64,000 bases of DNA from Struthio camelus (taxonomy: Eukaryota > Chordata > Aves > Struthioniformes > Struthionidae): contig NC_090942.1 of assembly GCF_040807025.1 (NCBI RefSeq), positions 193,806,247 to 193,870,246 on the forward strand. The letters are read 5' to 3'. This document shows, piece after piece, positions 24,501 to 37,721 of the stretch. The stretch's first letter is position 1, and every line of letters begins with the position of its first letter. The translations under genes were made by a program, and so were the position numbers. Below the pieces are notes generated by a model that was given only the letters and a program-made list of their open reading frames with translations, was not told where the DNA came from and did no database searches.

Positions 24501-27500
24501 TGGGCTAGCAAGCGGGGGTGAGGAGAGCCCTCTGCTCTGGCACGTGCCTGTGGGGCAGCACGCAGTGGGATGGCTATTCCCCTGCTCTTCTGCATTTGGC
24601 ATGGGTGAAGTCCTGCTTTGGGAGGCGTTAATGAACAGGCTCTAACCTGCTGGGAAAAGGCCGAGGAAGAGCTCATGTCTGGGATCACATCAGGAAATGA
24701 GGGAAGGGAAGGAGCTTTGCATCTTGCGATTTCCCTGAAATCTATGGGCAAGAAAATCAGATCTGAGGGTGAAGGGTCTGTGTCTCTCGCCCAGCAGAAC
24801 ACTTAGCAGACCTAAAGCTGACATTTAGCTTAGTTTTCAAACTCCTGCTGGAGTCTCCCCACACTCTTCCACTATATGGTAATAAATGAACTTGAAATCA
24901 CTATTAGCATTGTGGCCGTATGTCATGGTCTCTCTTTCTTCTGCTCTGACGCCTGAGCGATTACATTTTCCCTAGCCATGCCCCTGCGTGGCAGCTCTCC
25001 TCTCTTCCCTCTGCTGTGCTGCTGTACGTTGTCCTCAGGTAAGCGCCTGGCCTCAGGGCACTCAGTGGATTAGCTCTCCTCCAGCACGTGGGGCAGATCT
25101 GCAGGCAGTATTGAATGTGACAGCAGTTCACCTGTGGGCTCCTCAGACTTCATTTTGCTGCCATGATTTTTCCAGGCACTTGGAAGTTTCAGATCAGCTT
25201 AGGCCATCAGTGTTTGCTTTAAAGATAAAGCAAGATTTCCTTCTTTTCAAATAGTCAAAGGTTCTCGTGGGATTTTCAGAGGTGATTTATGAGTGTAAAT
25301 CTTAACCTACCCACTGTTCTTAGATAGTATGCTCATACGGTTGTAGTGCAGCCTCCTCAGGAGGGTAGGTGACAAGGCCTACTCTAATAAATATAGTAAT
25401 AAATGAAGTGTTATACACATTAACCACCACTCCCAAATGCTGTTTGTTCTGTAGACTGTCAGGCTTTTGCCATGAGTCTGTATCTGGTAAAAAAGGAGAA
25501 TTTCTTTGATGAGATGCTGCCAGCTTCCAGAGAAATTTCACAGTTACCCCAGGCCTTATCTGCAAAGGCAAGCTGAGCAAAATGTGGGGGTAATTTTATG
25601 GTGCTTCCTTCTAATGCCTTGTGGGAACTTTGCTCTGGAGGAGGCTAGATCTCAGGAGTGCGGAATGGAAGCAAATTTGGGTCACTTGGCCTGGGGACCA
25701 GGGAGTGATCACTCCTTAAGGCAGATGTATATGGCGGTGTACATGTTTCTGTTAGGATCCCTTGAAATCCCAGAACACACAGAGGAGCTAAAATAGGAAT
25801 TAAAAATCAGAATCCACTGTTAATCTGGACCTTAGTGTGCATGGCGAGGACTCTTCCGGGAGGTTGATTGCTCATTTGGCAGCACATAAAATGATACTTT
25901 GAGGGTGCTGCAGGTGTCCATTTGGGAAGCACTGGCATAGAAAGCAGTGCCACAAAATGCTGTACAGCAGCATGGAAACTAGCAGTGTAACCGACTGGAG
26001 TACATTTGTGTGGCACTCAAATTTTCACCTACATTTTATTCCTTCCTAGCATTTGAAGGAATCCTCCACAGAAATGACAAGGACTTGGAGAAGAGAAAGG
26101 ATATGGCATGTGTGGGTGGTGCAGAGGAGCAAAACTCAATGGATTTCGCGAGGGAACCAACTCCAGCAAGGTCATAGGTTTTACATGCTCTTCTGGGCAT
26201 TTGAGTGACAGCAAAGTGTCACTATATCAGATGGGCTTCCACAAAGGAATGCAGAAAAGACTTGACGAACAACTTCGAAAGAAGAAAATTAAATCTATTC
26301 AGCATGGTTAGCCAAATAAGAGAAAATAAGAACAGAGGCTGAGCACTAAGGAAGGACCATGGGTGACCTGGAGGGTAGAGAAATAAGAAATGAGGTGAAC
26401 TTCAGTGAAAACAGAGATTGCACTGGCCATGAGGGGAAATGTTGTAGGATATATATTAATGGAATAATCTCTTTGGACAAATGGCAGGAATCCCATCCCT
26501 GGGGTAATTTAATCCCTTAACCAAAGTAGATATTCGGCAGCTGGGAGGTTAAATGTTAGGAACAGCCATCCCCATGGAGGTCTTTTGTTCCATTGCAAAG
26601 CCACGGAGGGACTGTGACCAAAATGGCTTACAGGCCAAATCCAGCCTCAGAAGCACTTACTGCTTACTGCTTACTGTATGCCATTACTGTTGGGTTAGAA
26701 AAGGTTGTATTACTGTGAAATAGCTCTTTGATACCCAGGTGACCTATGCCAACCCTACAGCTCCTAACATTTAAGTGCCTGATTCCAGCACTGCCACCAG
26801 GGAACCAGTGATGCCACTTTCATCAGAAATGCTTTTGAACAAGGAAGAGCCTGCACTTTGGGAACCTTCAAGCTGATGGGGCAGATGCAAGTGGATTATA
26901 GGTACTTTGAGGGTTAAGCAATACTGCAGAGTGGCTGGTCTAAATTGTATGCCATGGTTTAGGCAGTCTGGATTTGATGCCTTGTGATTAATTTCCAGAG
27001 GTACCTTTTAAACAAGTTTTTAGGCATTATGTAAAGAATGTCTACATAAAGAACCACCAGTTTGCTTTACAATAGAATTAGCCTTCATTCTTTTTTCGTG
27101 AGTTAAAGAGTGCCCTAATGTTTTGAACTTAAATTGCTGTACCAAAGAAGAAGAGATTTAAATGAAGTTGTACAGGTACATTGACTCTTCAAACGCATTT
27201 AAATCTCAGGAGACCGTTGGTACACATGGGCTATGTTGAAATGCTGTTTGGAAGCAGTATACAGGGCGATGAGAAAATGTGAAATTAAGTGTCACTGCGC
27301 TTTGTGAAGGTTTGCATTTTAATGATCAGAAAATCAATTTGGGATGCACTAACTGATCCACTGCAAAGGCTGAGCTGATTTTGAACTTAAATGCGAAGAA
27401 AACCTAAAGGTAACAGGTTTCCTGGAATGCTCTTCCTGCTTCTGGACAGGTAACTTTGCGGGTATCGAGGAGTGAACTCCTGACGTAAGAGAGCGTAGAT

Positions 27501-29504
27501 GATATCTGAACTAATCCCATTCATCCAAAAATTTCAGAAGGATCGTTTATGTTCTCAGTCTTTATTAAAGTCCCAATGGCAATACAATACCAGCAGAGAA
27601 CAATGACATTTTGCTCATAACTGGTAGGAGCAGGAATTGGAGCACACAGTCCCTCCGCAGGCTGGGCTAGCTGGCTGGGGGGCAGCCCCAAGCCCAGCCC
27701 CACTCCCTAGGGCTCCTTGGAGCAACAGGAGCGATGCAGGCTCCACGCACCCCTCGGATCTTCCCTGGTCCCCAGGTGACCAGCAAGGCTGGGGAGAGGG
27801 AAGCTGTGCGGTCTCCAACCCCCTCTTTTCCCCTGGGACAATAAGAACCGGATAAAGTCAGGAAATGTCTTTACGGACCCTGCTTGTGCCAGATTACCAG
27901 GGGAGGCTGACTGCTCTCTCCTTTGGGGTCAGATCTCAGTAATATGAGGTCATTTTAAACCCATATCCAAGCTGTCTATGCTGGAGGGTGTTTGTCCCCA
28001 TGGTGGTAGAACTGGAGCCAGTGGAGGCCCCTGCTGACTCCTGTGACAGAGGAGTAAGAGCAGCTTGGCAGCAGCAGTGTCCTCATCCCTGGAGCAGCTC
28101 CAAAAGGTCCTGTCAGAGCCTCGTATGCTGCTCCTCAAAAACTAGACAGACTAGTCAAAACTGCTTTGCTGAAGTTTCGCTCTTCTAGAATCTGTTACAT
28201 TAAAATGCATTTGGGAGGCATTTGCCATTTCTGCAAAGGATGGTTTTATCTGAAGGAGTCCAAGTCCCTGGGTTAGGCAGCAAGGAGTTAAGTGGCTTAA
28301 TTATTAATAAAAGTTCATTCTGAACTTTGAGAGCCTTTCAAGTGAAGCCAAAAGCATTAATATAAAAGGCCGCAAGGTAACAGCCATAGACTGACAATAA
28401 TTTGTTTGGGTGAAGTATCAATTATGATGAGTAGTCAAGTATGTTAAGGAGTTTTCTTCTTCTCATTTTTGAGTGGATTTAGCAACTGTTACTGCCTAAA
28501 AGTAAAAGCAAAACGAACTTGGAGCTCAGAACAAAAAGGAGATACAGTCAGAGAGAGTACATTGCATTAAAAACTTTGGATTTTAACCTCCTGCCAACTA
28601 CATTGGATTCCCCATCTTATGAAATCCCCACCTCTGAGGTGTATTTCTCCTGGGCTCATGCAGCTGCAGCACAAATCTGCTTTCTGCAGAGCGGCTCCTC
28701 AGGGAGCAGGAACTTGCTTGTTGATCTGGGCCAAGGAGCAGCCAGCTCTTTTTACCCAACCTCTGTCCTTTACCCTGATTAAGATGAACTAAATGATTAC
28801 AAAGCCTTTGATCGCACGAGCCCAGGCTATCATGCGAAAGGCTGCAGTCGTAATAACTGACATTTCTCACCCATGATACCTGCTCTTTTCAGAGGGCTGC
28901 TCACACCTCCAGTCGCAGCTGTGCCAGGTGCTGGACAAGTGAAAGAGAGAAGACCCTGCCCCAAAGAGCCTGCAGCCCGAGATAGGCTCATCCTGGCACT
29001 ACGCCGGACTGGACCATTTTCTTGCAGAGTTCACGCAAGCTGGCAGCAATTTTACTTTACAGGAATAGCTCCTAGAGGAATTCATTCCCAGATTGTCTAC
29101 ACTGCTTTTTGTTAGGTGTTTTCCCAGTTCTTACTTATGCTGGCTGGACTTGAAACCACTTGAAACAGAACAGGAGACAAAAACACTGTATTGCTTAGGC
29201 TTTCTGTTGCAGTCCAATTTTAAGTACTTTATGGTGTTTATGTTTGTTTGAAATTTTATACTGGTATGCAATATGCCAAATAGCACAATAGGCAGGTGCT
29301 TTAGAGACACAATTATTATTCTGTGCTCTATCAATTTTTCTCTAAAATGATATAGAAGAGAAAACACCTCAGAAAGGACGGAAGAAAAGGAAACTTCAGT
29401 GGAAGCTTCAGGCCGGATCTGATATCATCTTAACTTCTTTATGAAGCTGCCTTAGCCTCAGCGCTGTTAAATACAGAGGGAGATTACTCCCAGAACTGCC
29501 TTAC
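21541..29504 (-). other. TMEM272 intron 1 (between coding exons)
   Basis: A 7.96 kb intron. It holds a MIR-like remnant (22835-22930), a triplicated 7-base unit (cttactg, near 26658-26680), a GC-rich block at about 27640-27850 and a 140-codon open frame at 21576-21998 that may be chance or an alternative exon. No other recognisable exon. Confidence 0.7.
22835..22930 (-). mobile_element. MIR-like SINE remnant
   Basis: The plus strand reads 'attatctccattttacagaaagagaaactgagacagagg', the reverse complement of the conserved MIR core. It is short and diverged, and the boundaries are approximate. Confidence 0.5.
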
Positions 29505-29562
29505 CGTTGCTGGCAATTTTAGATATGCACCGGTGACAAGCTTTCTCCAGGCCAGCAGTCAT
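29505..29562 (-). CDS. TMEM272: TMEM272 first coding exon
   Basis: The start codon ATG is at 29562-29560 with a good context (caccATGA, A at -3). It encodes 19 residues (MTAGLEKACHRCISKIASN) plus one base, then donor G|GTAAGG (29504). Phase 1 joins the helix 1 exon and gives Ala20. The cysteine-containing amphipathic N-terminus leads directly into helix 1, as expected for the family. The exon starts at 29584 after a pyrimidine-rich acceptor (tctccacag), so at least one noncoding exon lies upstream. The joined protein is predicted at 187 residues. Confidence 0.85.
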
Positions 29563-29584
29563 GGTGAAGCACTTTTTGCAGTGT
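29563..29584 (-). other. TMEM272 5' UTR part of exon
   Basis: A 22-base untranslated segment between the acceptor (AG at 29586-29585, preceded by ttcctttctgtatctccac) and the ATG. It implies a noncoding exon further right whose position is not established. Confidence 0.65.
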
Positions 29585-32500
29585 CTGTGGAGATACAGAA
29601 AGGAATATGGCTATGAAAATAATAAGCAGTGTCTGTAGTTAACTAAATGTCTTGGCCTAGAGACATTCCACATGCTTAAGCAGACTTTCACTACCCCAAA
29701 AAACCAAAGTTGCCACAAATCCAGATGGCTGGCAGAGTACAACATACCCAGCGTCAAATAACAGCTGGAAGCTGGAGTCTCCTCTTGTGCCACACTGACA
29801 TCAACCCTCTCCCTTCACAACCCTCTCTGGTTTGACATGTGCCAAACAGCAGAGTTTGTGGCAACGTAAAGCTTTTTTCCCCACTGCTCCTCATCATGCC
29901 CATTGCTTTTTGCCATGCTCTTCACATACATTTTGCCCAGTGCAGGATCCAAGTCTTTCTCAGTAAATAGAGGAAATAAATACAGTGGAAGTGTCCACAT
30001 CTACAAAAGTTACCGCTATGTGCTGGCCACATTACTAGGCCATGCTCAGAAAAAGAAGTGAATGTTATCTTCCGGCAGCTTTGTACTTGGCTGCCGAATG
30101 AAGCGATTCTTTATACATAGCCCCAGTGAAAAGATGGGTGGAATCATGCAGGATCTTCAGGATCAAAGCTGGGCTGGAGGAGAATTAATAATTCTGTGTC
30201 TCTGAGAATTATAAAAGCATCTATTTTAATTTTGATTGGGATTAGGGTAGCACAAACTGTATTTAGCTGCCGTGAGAAAATTCAATGAAAAGGGCAAGGT
30301 TCACTACACGACACAAACCTCTGCAGAGATTATTTAGTGAATAAAGTGAATTAGGTAAAGAAAAAGGGAGAAGGGGGGAAGAAAATAAATTAAAATTGAA
30401 GTGAATTCTGGAGAGGAACGTACGATAAAAACCGTGAAGAACCACATGGAGCCCAGAACAAGATGCCTTTCATTTAAAAGTAGCTGAAATAGAAAGTAGC
30501 TCTTTGTAAAGAATAACTTTTATGAAGCTGTGTGAGGCATGAGCAACCAACTAGGCATCACAGGCCTGGATATAGGGCAGCACCAGCCAGTTAAATGTCA
30601 TCTAGTGTGCATGAAAGTGGAAAGAGCCCTGGTCCCACTCTGAGCCTCAGCCTCTGGCCAGGATCACCACAGGGCTGTCACCAGCACTGACCCTGTGACA
30701 GGTGGGGAAGATAAGACTGGGGATGCTCTGGGGTGCAGAAGATATATTGATCAGAAAGGGGCATGCATAGCTATGGTTAAAGAAATAGAATCATCCCAAA
30801 TCATATCGCTTTTCCCTGTGGTCCACAGGACACAGGGCCTCCTAGGTCAAAGGCCAAGTACACACCATTATACTGTTATGTTGCTGCCAGTCGTGTCTGC
30901 TCAACTGCTGGAAAAAAGATTTCAATGCCTATACCTATATCTGATGTGACAGCTATGCTAGGATCCCAGCAAAGAACTTTGTATTTGAACCTGTCCAAAA
31001 TAATGACAAAAGGAATAAGGAGGTACGGAGGAGGCAGGGACACGGGGAGTGATATTTTTCCAGGTGCCCTGAATTAGTGCTGTCTAAATTTCCTGATGAT
31101 AAAGAAGCAATATTTTAAAGTTAGCCTCATTCTGTTCCAAGCTGAGATGAAACCCACTTCAGTGGGATTTTTCATCACGCAACACATAGCCCAACCTGGC
31201 CCAGACCCTACTAGGGACCACAAGGCCCCAGATATACAATAAAGTAAGATGAGGGCAGACTGGCCTATATGTGGCCACACATACCCTGCACAGCCCCTCC
31301 GAGCCCTACTGGCTGTGGCACAGCAAGCCACAGATGTGTTGTTAGTGGCCACCTCTTAGGAATTTTCCTTCTCTGGCAAGCAAAAGTCCCGCTGAGTTTT
31401 CGCAACCTGGGACCCTCTGCTGCCATGGGGAATGGGGTGGAGTTCACCCCTTGCCCATGAGCATTGCAGTTTATTTCCTGACAGCACCGGCAGTAATCGA
31501 GGCAGGTCTGGCTTGCTAAGTTGGTGAGCAGCCAAGCAAGTGCAGGGAATGAGGCTTTTCCTGGTTATCCCGCCTGGTTGGTAACCCATGTTGAGACATT
31601 GCATGTAGCAGCCAGCCACCAATCTACATATGCAAGTTTCTAGTGGACGTTAGATCAGGTGCCTTGTGAATTTCGGCTCTCCTTCTCCAGGCTATTCTCT
31701 ACACACCATGCCACAAGTCCTGTTTGACTTGTGTGTACCTGACGCAGTTACCCTGGTAAGTCTCAGTGATTTCTCAATGATCTCTCTCCATCCATACTGA
31801 ACAATGCACTGGATTGGAGATAACCTATAGCAGCAGCATTTACCTGATCTCTGGGAAGAGAAAAAAACCCTTCTGTCCAGGCGGTCAAACCTTCTTCAGA
31901 TGCTTTCAAAGAGCAAACACTGTGCCTCTAGATGGCAACTATTTAAAAATATTTTAAGGAAGGAAATGAGCACTGTTGCGTGCTCAGGGAAAACTGGAGG
32001 GAGAAGGGGAAGCTGGTAGTTTTCACAGCCAAATGATATGTTAGTTTTAAACTTTAAAACTGTTGTCATAGATTTATTCCTAGAAAGTGCACAAACAGGC
32101 ATTAATTTTGAGTATACCATAGGCTGCTTACAAATAATGTATTCTAAATTATGAAAAGAAATCAAAAATATTAGTCTTTGTGTGAATGTGCGTGACCAGA
32201 ATTATCTTTATAGCAGTAACTTTTACACAAAGCGTGTTAACAAAACCAGTGCTATAATAAGAAGTTGGTTGCATACCAAATTATCCTGAGCAGAAAATGT
32301 GTACGGCTGAGAATGCTATATTTCCATAAGCAGAGGGGAAAACATATGCTCTGTCTAAATTTACTGTTGCTTTACACTAAAGAAAAAAAAAAACGAAGAC
32401 AAAGTAACCCGAAGAAGGAGTAGACTCGGAATACGTGAGCATGTCCCCATCTAGTGACGGATCCCAGAAATGGCTGTAAATCAACCCCGGCGTGCACGTA

Positions 32501-33941
32501 GTTTTGGAAAGGGAAGTATAAAAAGCAAATTCACGATGGCTCCACGAGAGACCTACTCACACAAGAGTGTAATACATGTAACCACTAGGAGATGGTATCG
32601 ACTTGTTCCTCAGACCCTGGACTCCTATCTGAGCAGCAAATCCCTCAGAAGAGCTATTTGGCCCTTTGCCCCAACCCCTCAGTGTATCCGCAGAGCTGCT
32701 GGCTGGGTTAAAGACAAGTCTCTTCCTGCGTGCCGATGCATGGCCGTGCTAACGTGCGACTCAGCAGCCAGGCAGCTAGAGAAGGGGGTTGCGGTTGCTG
32801 AGGACTGTCATTGCCATGGCTTAAATGATTGCTGAGACCGGCAGCAGACCAAGGCGCAGACGCAAGGCAGACGCTCCCCCGGGCAGTGCCTGCGCTGGGG
32901 GTTTGCTGGAGTGTTGGGAGCACCGTGCGCAAAATGGAAAACTCAGCCGCAACCGGGAAAAGTTAGAGACGAAAGCCAGATTTGAACCTCCTCCCGTGAG
33001 CCGTCCCCTCTTCTCACATGGCACTAACGCGTGTGATATCCCGCATTGCCAGCTCCTTGCTGCAAAATCTCTTACATTCAGTTACTTGTTGCCAGTGAGC
33101 AGCAGTGGGAAGTCTCCACAGCATGCACCTGTCAGCCTAGTCCCTTCTTTATCTCAGGCATTTTCAGCTTTGAACTATTTTCCCAGTCATTATTCTCATC
33201 CTAAATATGTAGGTTGCACTGGTCAAAAGAGGTGAACTGACTGAATGGTGCATCCCTGGCCCGTCACGAATCCTAAACGCAGCTTCGTGCTGGCCCCACC
33301 ATACCTCGGCCCAAATGAGAACCACTTCCACGTTTGTCCTGCACTAGTCAGCCTTCGCACAAACTTAGCTCTGCCCTCCCCTACCTCGGGACTGATGGAC
33401 ACCGCAGTCCATCAGCACACAGATCCTCCGGCGTTCCCTAAAACCTCGGGTCCTGCTCAGCAGCTCCTAACCGATGAAGGGTGCACAGCCCTGCTGGGAC
33501 ATGGCAAGCGCACACGGTCCACCTAGCCCCTGGGAACCAGCTCTCTTCTCTGACCACTACTGGAGGGATTGTTTGTTTGTTTGTTTTTTTCTAAAATAGT
33601 CAGAGCATCCTATCCAAAGTCCATATCCCAAGCCACTTTCTTCCTGACGAAACACAAAGCCCCACATTGGCTGTTTTTCCACAAGCCTTCCTGGCACATT
33701 GTGGACTTCCCAGTAAATTCCTCTTACCTGAGAGCGCTGTGGGTGCTGAGTTAGGTCACCTCAGTGGGTACGAGATCAGGCTGAGAAACCACAACACGGC
33801 CTTTCGACGAAAGTCTGCTGTGAAAGTGGGGTCCTGCCTCCCTCCAGAGCCACGCGCTGCTGCCGGGGGCTCTGCCAGCAGGTAGTGAGCTTCAGTGGGA
33901 TCTCAGCTGCTTTTATTGCTGCTCCTCTCCTGCTCACGCAC

Positions 33942-34110
33942 CTTGCTGCTGTGCCGCCGTTGGAGGTTTTGCAGCCGTCAGGCGACTCCGGCGCTGGAGC
34001 GCTTGCGAGGAGCGCCGATCCGCGCCGCTCTCCTGCTCCCGCAGTTGGCTGGAGCCACAGCCCACCCTGCGCGGCGGTGCGGTGTCAGCAGGGGGAAGCA
34101 AAGGACCCCG
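33942..34110 (-). promoter_or_regulatory. Candidate TMEM272 promoter / noncoding first exon
   Basis: A CpG-rich patch of about 150 bases about 4.4 kb upstream of the first TMEM272 coding exon. On the minus strand it ends in a possible donor (cagcaag|GTGCGTGAG at 33941). The position and orientation fit a noncoding first exon, but there is no direct evidence. The left boundary is the donor and the right boundary is arbitrary. Confidence 0.25.
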
Positions 34111-36365
34111 CAGATTTGTGACTGTACTAGAGGTAAAAAAAAATAAAAGGAGAAAGAAAGAAAAAAAAAAGACTTTTGCTTTGCAGAAGCTTTTATTATA
34201 GAAAAATTTAGTTTATACAGAAATCAATAGAGAAGACTAAGTACTTAGTACATTTTATGCGCCATTGCTATTGCCCTTCCTATTGAGACAATCGATATAG
34301 TTCTTTGAAAAACTGCCGCACACCTAACCTTAAGAACTCGCTACTTTATATTTCTTGTGTCACCATGGTAGGCGCATTTGTTAGGTGGCTACTTGCTAGG
34401 TCCGCTTCCCCTCGGCAGGTGACGGTTTGGTATCTTGGGTCTAATTATAGGTGTGGCATCGTTTCTCTGGAAAGCGCTTGTTCCTATGCAAGAGCAAGCG
34501 GATTTGACAACGAGCACGTCTCCGGGAGAAGTGACAGCGTTAATAAAGATTGACGTGTATTTAAAACGCTTTCAGAAAGGCTCTGCAAGGAAAGAAAAGG
34601 TTACCTGCCGCATTAGTCATCCGCAGGGAGCTGCCAAAGTGCCTGCTCTGCCTTAGAAGGAACAGCTCTGCCTTCAGCTGTCAGATCTGCACGGTTAATT
34701 ACAAATATAATTCCCAGGTTAGAGCAGCGCTGAAGGCTTTGCATTAAGAGAAGGGCATCCATGCTGGGGCCTACCGAGGAAAAGAAAATGACGGCATTCG
34801 AAAGCAGCCTTTGCCTTGCCATTGGGTTAATAAAATGCATACATACGTATATATCCGTGTGCCTGTGCTGTGCCCTCCCCTGGTTCTTACACTCTTCACA
34901 CTTTTTCCTGCCGTGTGGCCTCTCCTTCTGCTCCTGGACGCTCCTATTCTGGCACACGTAGCACAGGGCGGGGGGGAACCAGCTTGTACTGCAGCTGCAG
35001 CACTGCCCACCTCAGGCCTGGTCAATCCAAGGGCCGTAACAGGCGGCAACGTTTTAAAACACAGTGTAATCAAAGCCTTTGCTTTCTGGTTTTGAATCTT
35101 TAGGTCACATTTTCTAAGCTTTCTGCCTTCCCACGTGTGGCCTTAGAAAGGGCTGGCTGGCTCGAGGAGAGCTGCCGCACTGTCCCAGGATATGGCTTTA
35201 TGGGAAGACCACCAAATAATAGGAGTTTCTTTTTTTTTTGACAAAATAGTGAGAACTGTTTCGCACTGAAAGTGGTAGCTCAAGAAAGAGGGCTAATTTC
35301 CCAGACTGACAGCTTGGCACTTTCACGAGCAGTAAACTCCATGTGAGGAGGTATCACCAAATCCTTGGGAAGGAGTTAGGAGCAGGAGGTGGGAGGGCAG
35401 CAGACACAGGACAGAGTAGTAAAATGACAATTAGAGCTGTTTCTTCAGCTGTAAAGTGAGATAACTTCAGAGCGAAAAAGCAGGATTTTGCTAGTGCTTC
35501 TCTAAATCTAAGACAGGAAGCCCGGAAGGTTTTAGAAAGTGGTTCAAAACCTAAACAGAGAGTGAGCTCGAGGCATTTATTCATTGCCCTTAACAGGGGT
35601 TTATTTGAGCAGTTAAACAGGGAACCTCGTTCCTCTAAACAGTCAATAAAGAGAGGAAAATGCTTCTGAGAGAATGTAATGCTCTCCGCGCACAGTGGAG
35701 GAGCACAACATGAAGGGACTCTAGACACGCTGGATGACTGGCCCAACCCAGATAGCTTGGACTTGTGTGGGCTTAGTTCCCTTTTGCAATAGTCTGATAA
35801 AGCTCCTTGTCCCAATGGAGAAAGCAGCTCTTCCTGTGCCTCTTCCTGAGCTTTGTGACATCGATAGAGCTGGAAATGGTGCCCAGCACAGTAGATCTAC
35901 AGGTATTGAGGTTATCATCTCCAGTTAGTGCTCTTCTTAAGACCAGTGGGAGCTTTTACAGCCCCATAATACACATTTGTGATTCTTGCACAAAGTGCTT
36001 TTTTTGGAAGCCATGGCACTCACCACAGATTTTCATGGCTACTTAAGGATTAGTGTGGAGATAGGGAAAGGTCCCTGTGGAAATGCTATCTTGTTTTCAG
36101 TTTGCGTTCTCTCCATATAGGGTGAGTGCTTTTGCCCTAGGGCTTTTCCGTGCTTGATGACTCAAGTCAAAATACACATAACAACAGGCCCCCATTTCCT
36201 GTGTTTTGCTTGTTGCTTTCGAATTGGAAAAATCTGACTTTGTTTTCTTAAATGCTACATGGAATAGGGAATGTTACATTTTCTTGTAAAAACTGTCCTC
36301 GCATGTTGAAACTTATATAGGCTTATATCATTTATAAAAACAGCGCACAGGAAAGAAATTCAGTG

Positions 36366-36381
36366 TTTTTTTTTTTTTTTT
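36366..36381 (+). repeat. Poly(T), 16 T
   Basis: A homopolymer run with no recognisable retroposed sequence attached. Confidence 0.85.
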
Positions 36382-37721
36382 CCATTTCTTCCATAGTGCA
36401 AGGCAAAAAGTGCACATGTGCGCTGACCAATACTCTGCTCAGCACAGAGGAAAGCAATCATCAGGACGGGCTTTCTAGCAGTGCTTTTAATGACCACCTA
36501 AAGGGGTAACAGAAAGTATAACATTCAATCATCACGAGGAGATCACAGCAAAAAATAGCAGGAGCAAAGAGTCCATGTGATAAATGCAGCCAGCTTTGAT
36601 CCCAGCTAATCAATAGGAACATTTTGGGGTGCCACTAAACTGCTTGATTCTGGTAATCTTAAAAGAAAGTTTAGGGCAGCCTTTACAAGATACTTGCTGC
36701 AAATCCAAGTGCTGCCCATGCAGTGGGTCACTGTGTGCCTAACCCAAAGGCCTTTGAAACCCATAAGCTAGGCAAGTTGAAGTCTCCAGGTCTAGCTACA
36801 GATCATCGTGGGATGATGTGAAAGTTGCAGAGCTCAGTACGGGGAGGTGAAATGTTTTAGCCTGTTGATACAGACAAAATCAGACAATACGCTTTCTTCT
36901 CAGTCACATCGCCGAGGAGATGTTTTCATGTGGCTGTCACAATAAATTACAGAGCCGCGTGAAGCCTGCCACTGGGGATATTTCAGTTCCTCTGCTCCCT
37001 TCCTAAAAGATTGGCTTGGGGAAGTGAGCTTTATTCGCTGCTCTCTGCAGCAGTTTCCTTGGCCAAGGGAGAAAATTAGAAAATACCAGACAGTCTGCTT
37101 CATGCTTCTCCTTGCTCGGGACAATTTATCATAATGTAACTCAGGCCTAAGAAATAGAAAAAGGACAAAATGTGTTGGATTAACTAATGGGAAAAGTAAC
37201 TTAATAACATTGAGTACGAGATAAACCACTCCTATTGCAGCTTTCCCTCCATCAGGTTACTTAGGAGGCTTCATGTTTCTGCTTTAAAGATGCAACGCAC
37301 AAGCAGAGCAGGACTGTATGTGCCGTGTTTCCATGGGAAAGCAGACTACGAGACACGAAGATACAAGCTGTGGCTAAGGAGATCTGAGCCTCTAGGCCCC
37401 GGGTGCTAGGAGATAATCCTGGGAAAGCAGCCGGAGATGTTTCCCATGTCCTTAGCCCCTGTGGCAGGCGGCACAGCAGTGAGGCGGCCTCATCTGACAT
37501 GCTTGTACTAACCTAATCTTTGAGTCTTCAGACTGAAGTCAGCAAGCACTTTCAAAAGTTATTAGGAGGAATAGCTGGAGTGAGCCCCACATAGGTGGGG
37601 CACTGTAGGTGTGTAAGCCGTGTTTCCATAGGAAGGCAGACGAAACCAAAATGCTGGTATTTTAAAAATTACTAATGAAATGACTTTCTTAGGAATGAAT
37701 GTCTGCAGTTTTCCTGCAACG

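Larger units (their letters stand above)
29585..37721. other. Region upstream of TMEM272 (noncoding exon/promoter region and intergenic)
   Basis: No supported coding exon. It probably contains the unlocated TMEM272 5' noncoding exon and promoter. Two small CpG-rich patches stand out from AT-rich surroundings, at about 32840-32970 and 33950-34110. A GTTT repeat (about 33569-33587) and a T16 run (36366-36381) are present. The open frames (136 codons at 32825, 153 at 35354) match no family I recognise. Confidence 0.5.

Noticed and set aside
34150-34560. Possible LTR-like segment with an AATAAA
   Set aside because: No paired LTR, no primer-binding site, no TG...CA ends or retroviral coding remnants could be identified.
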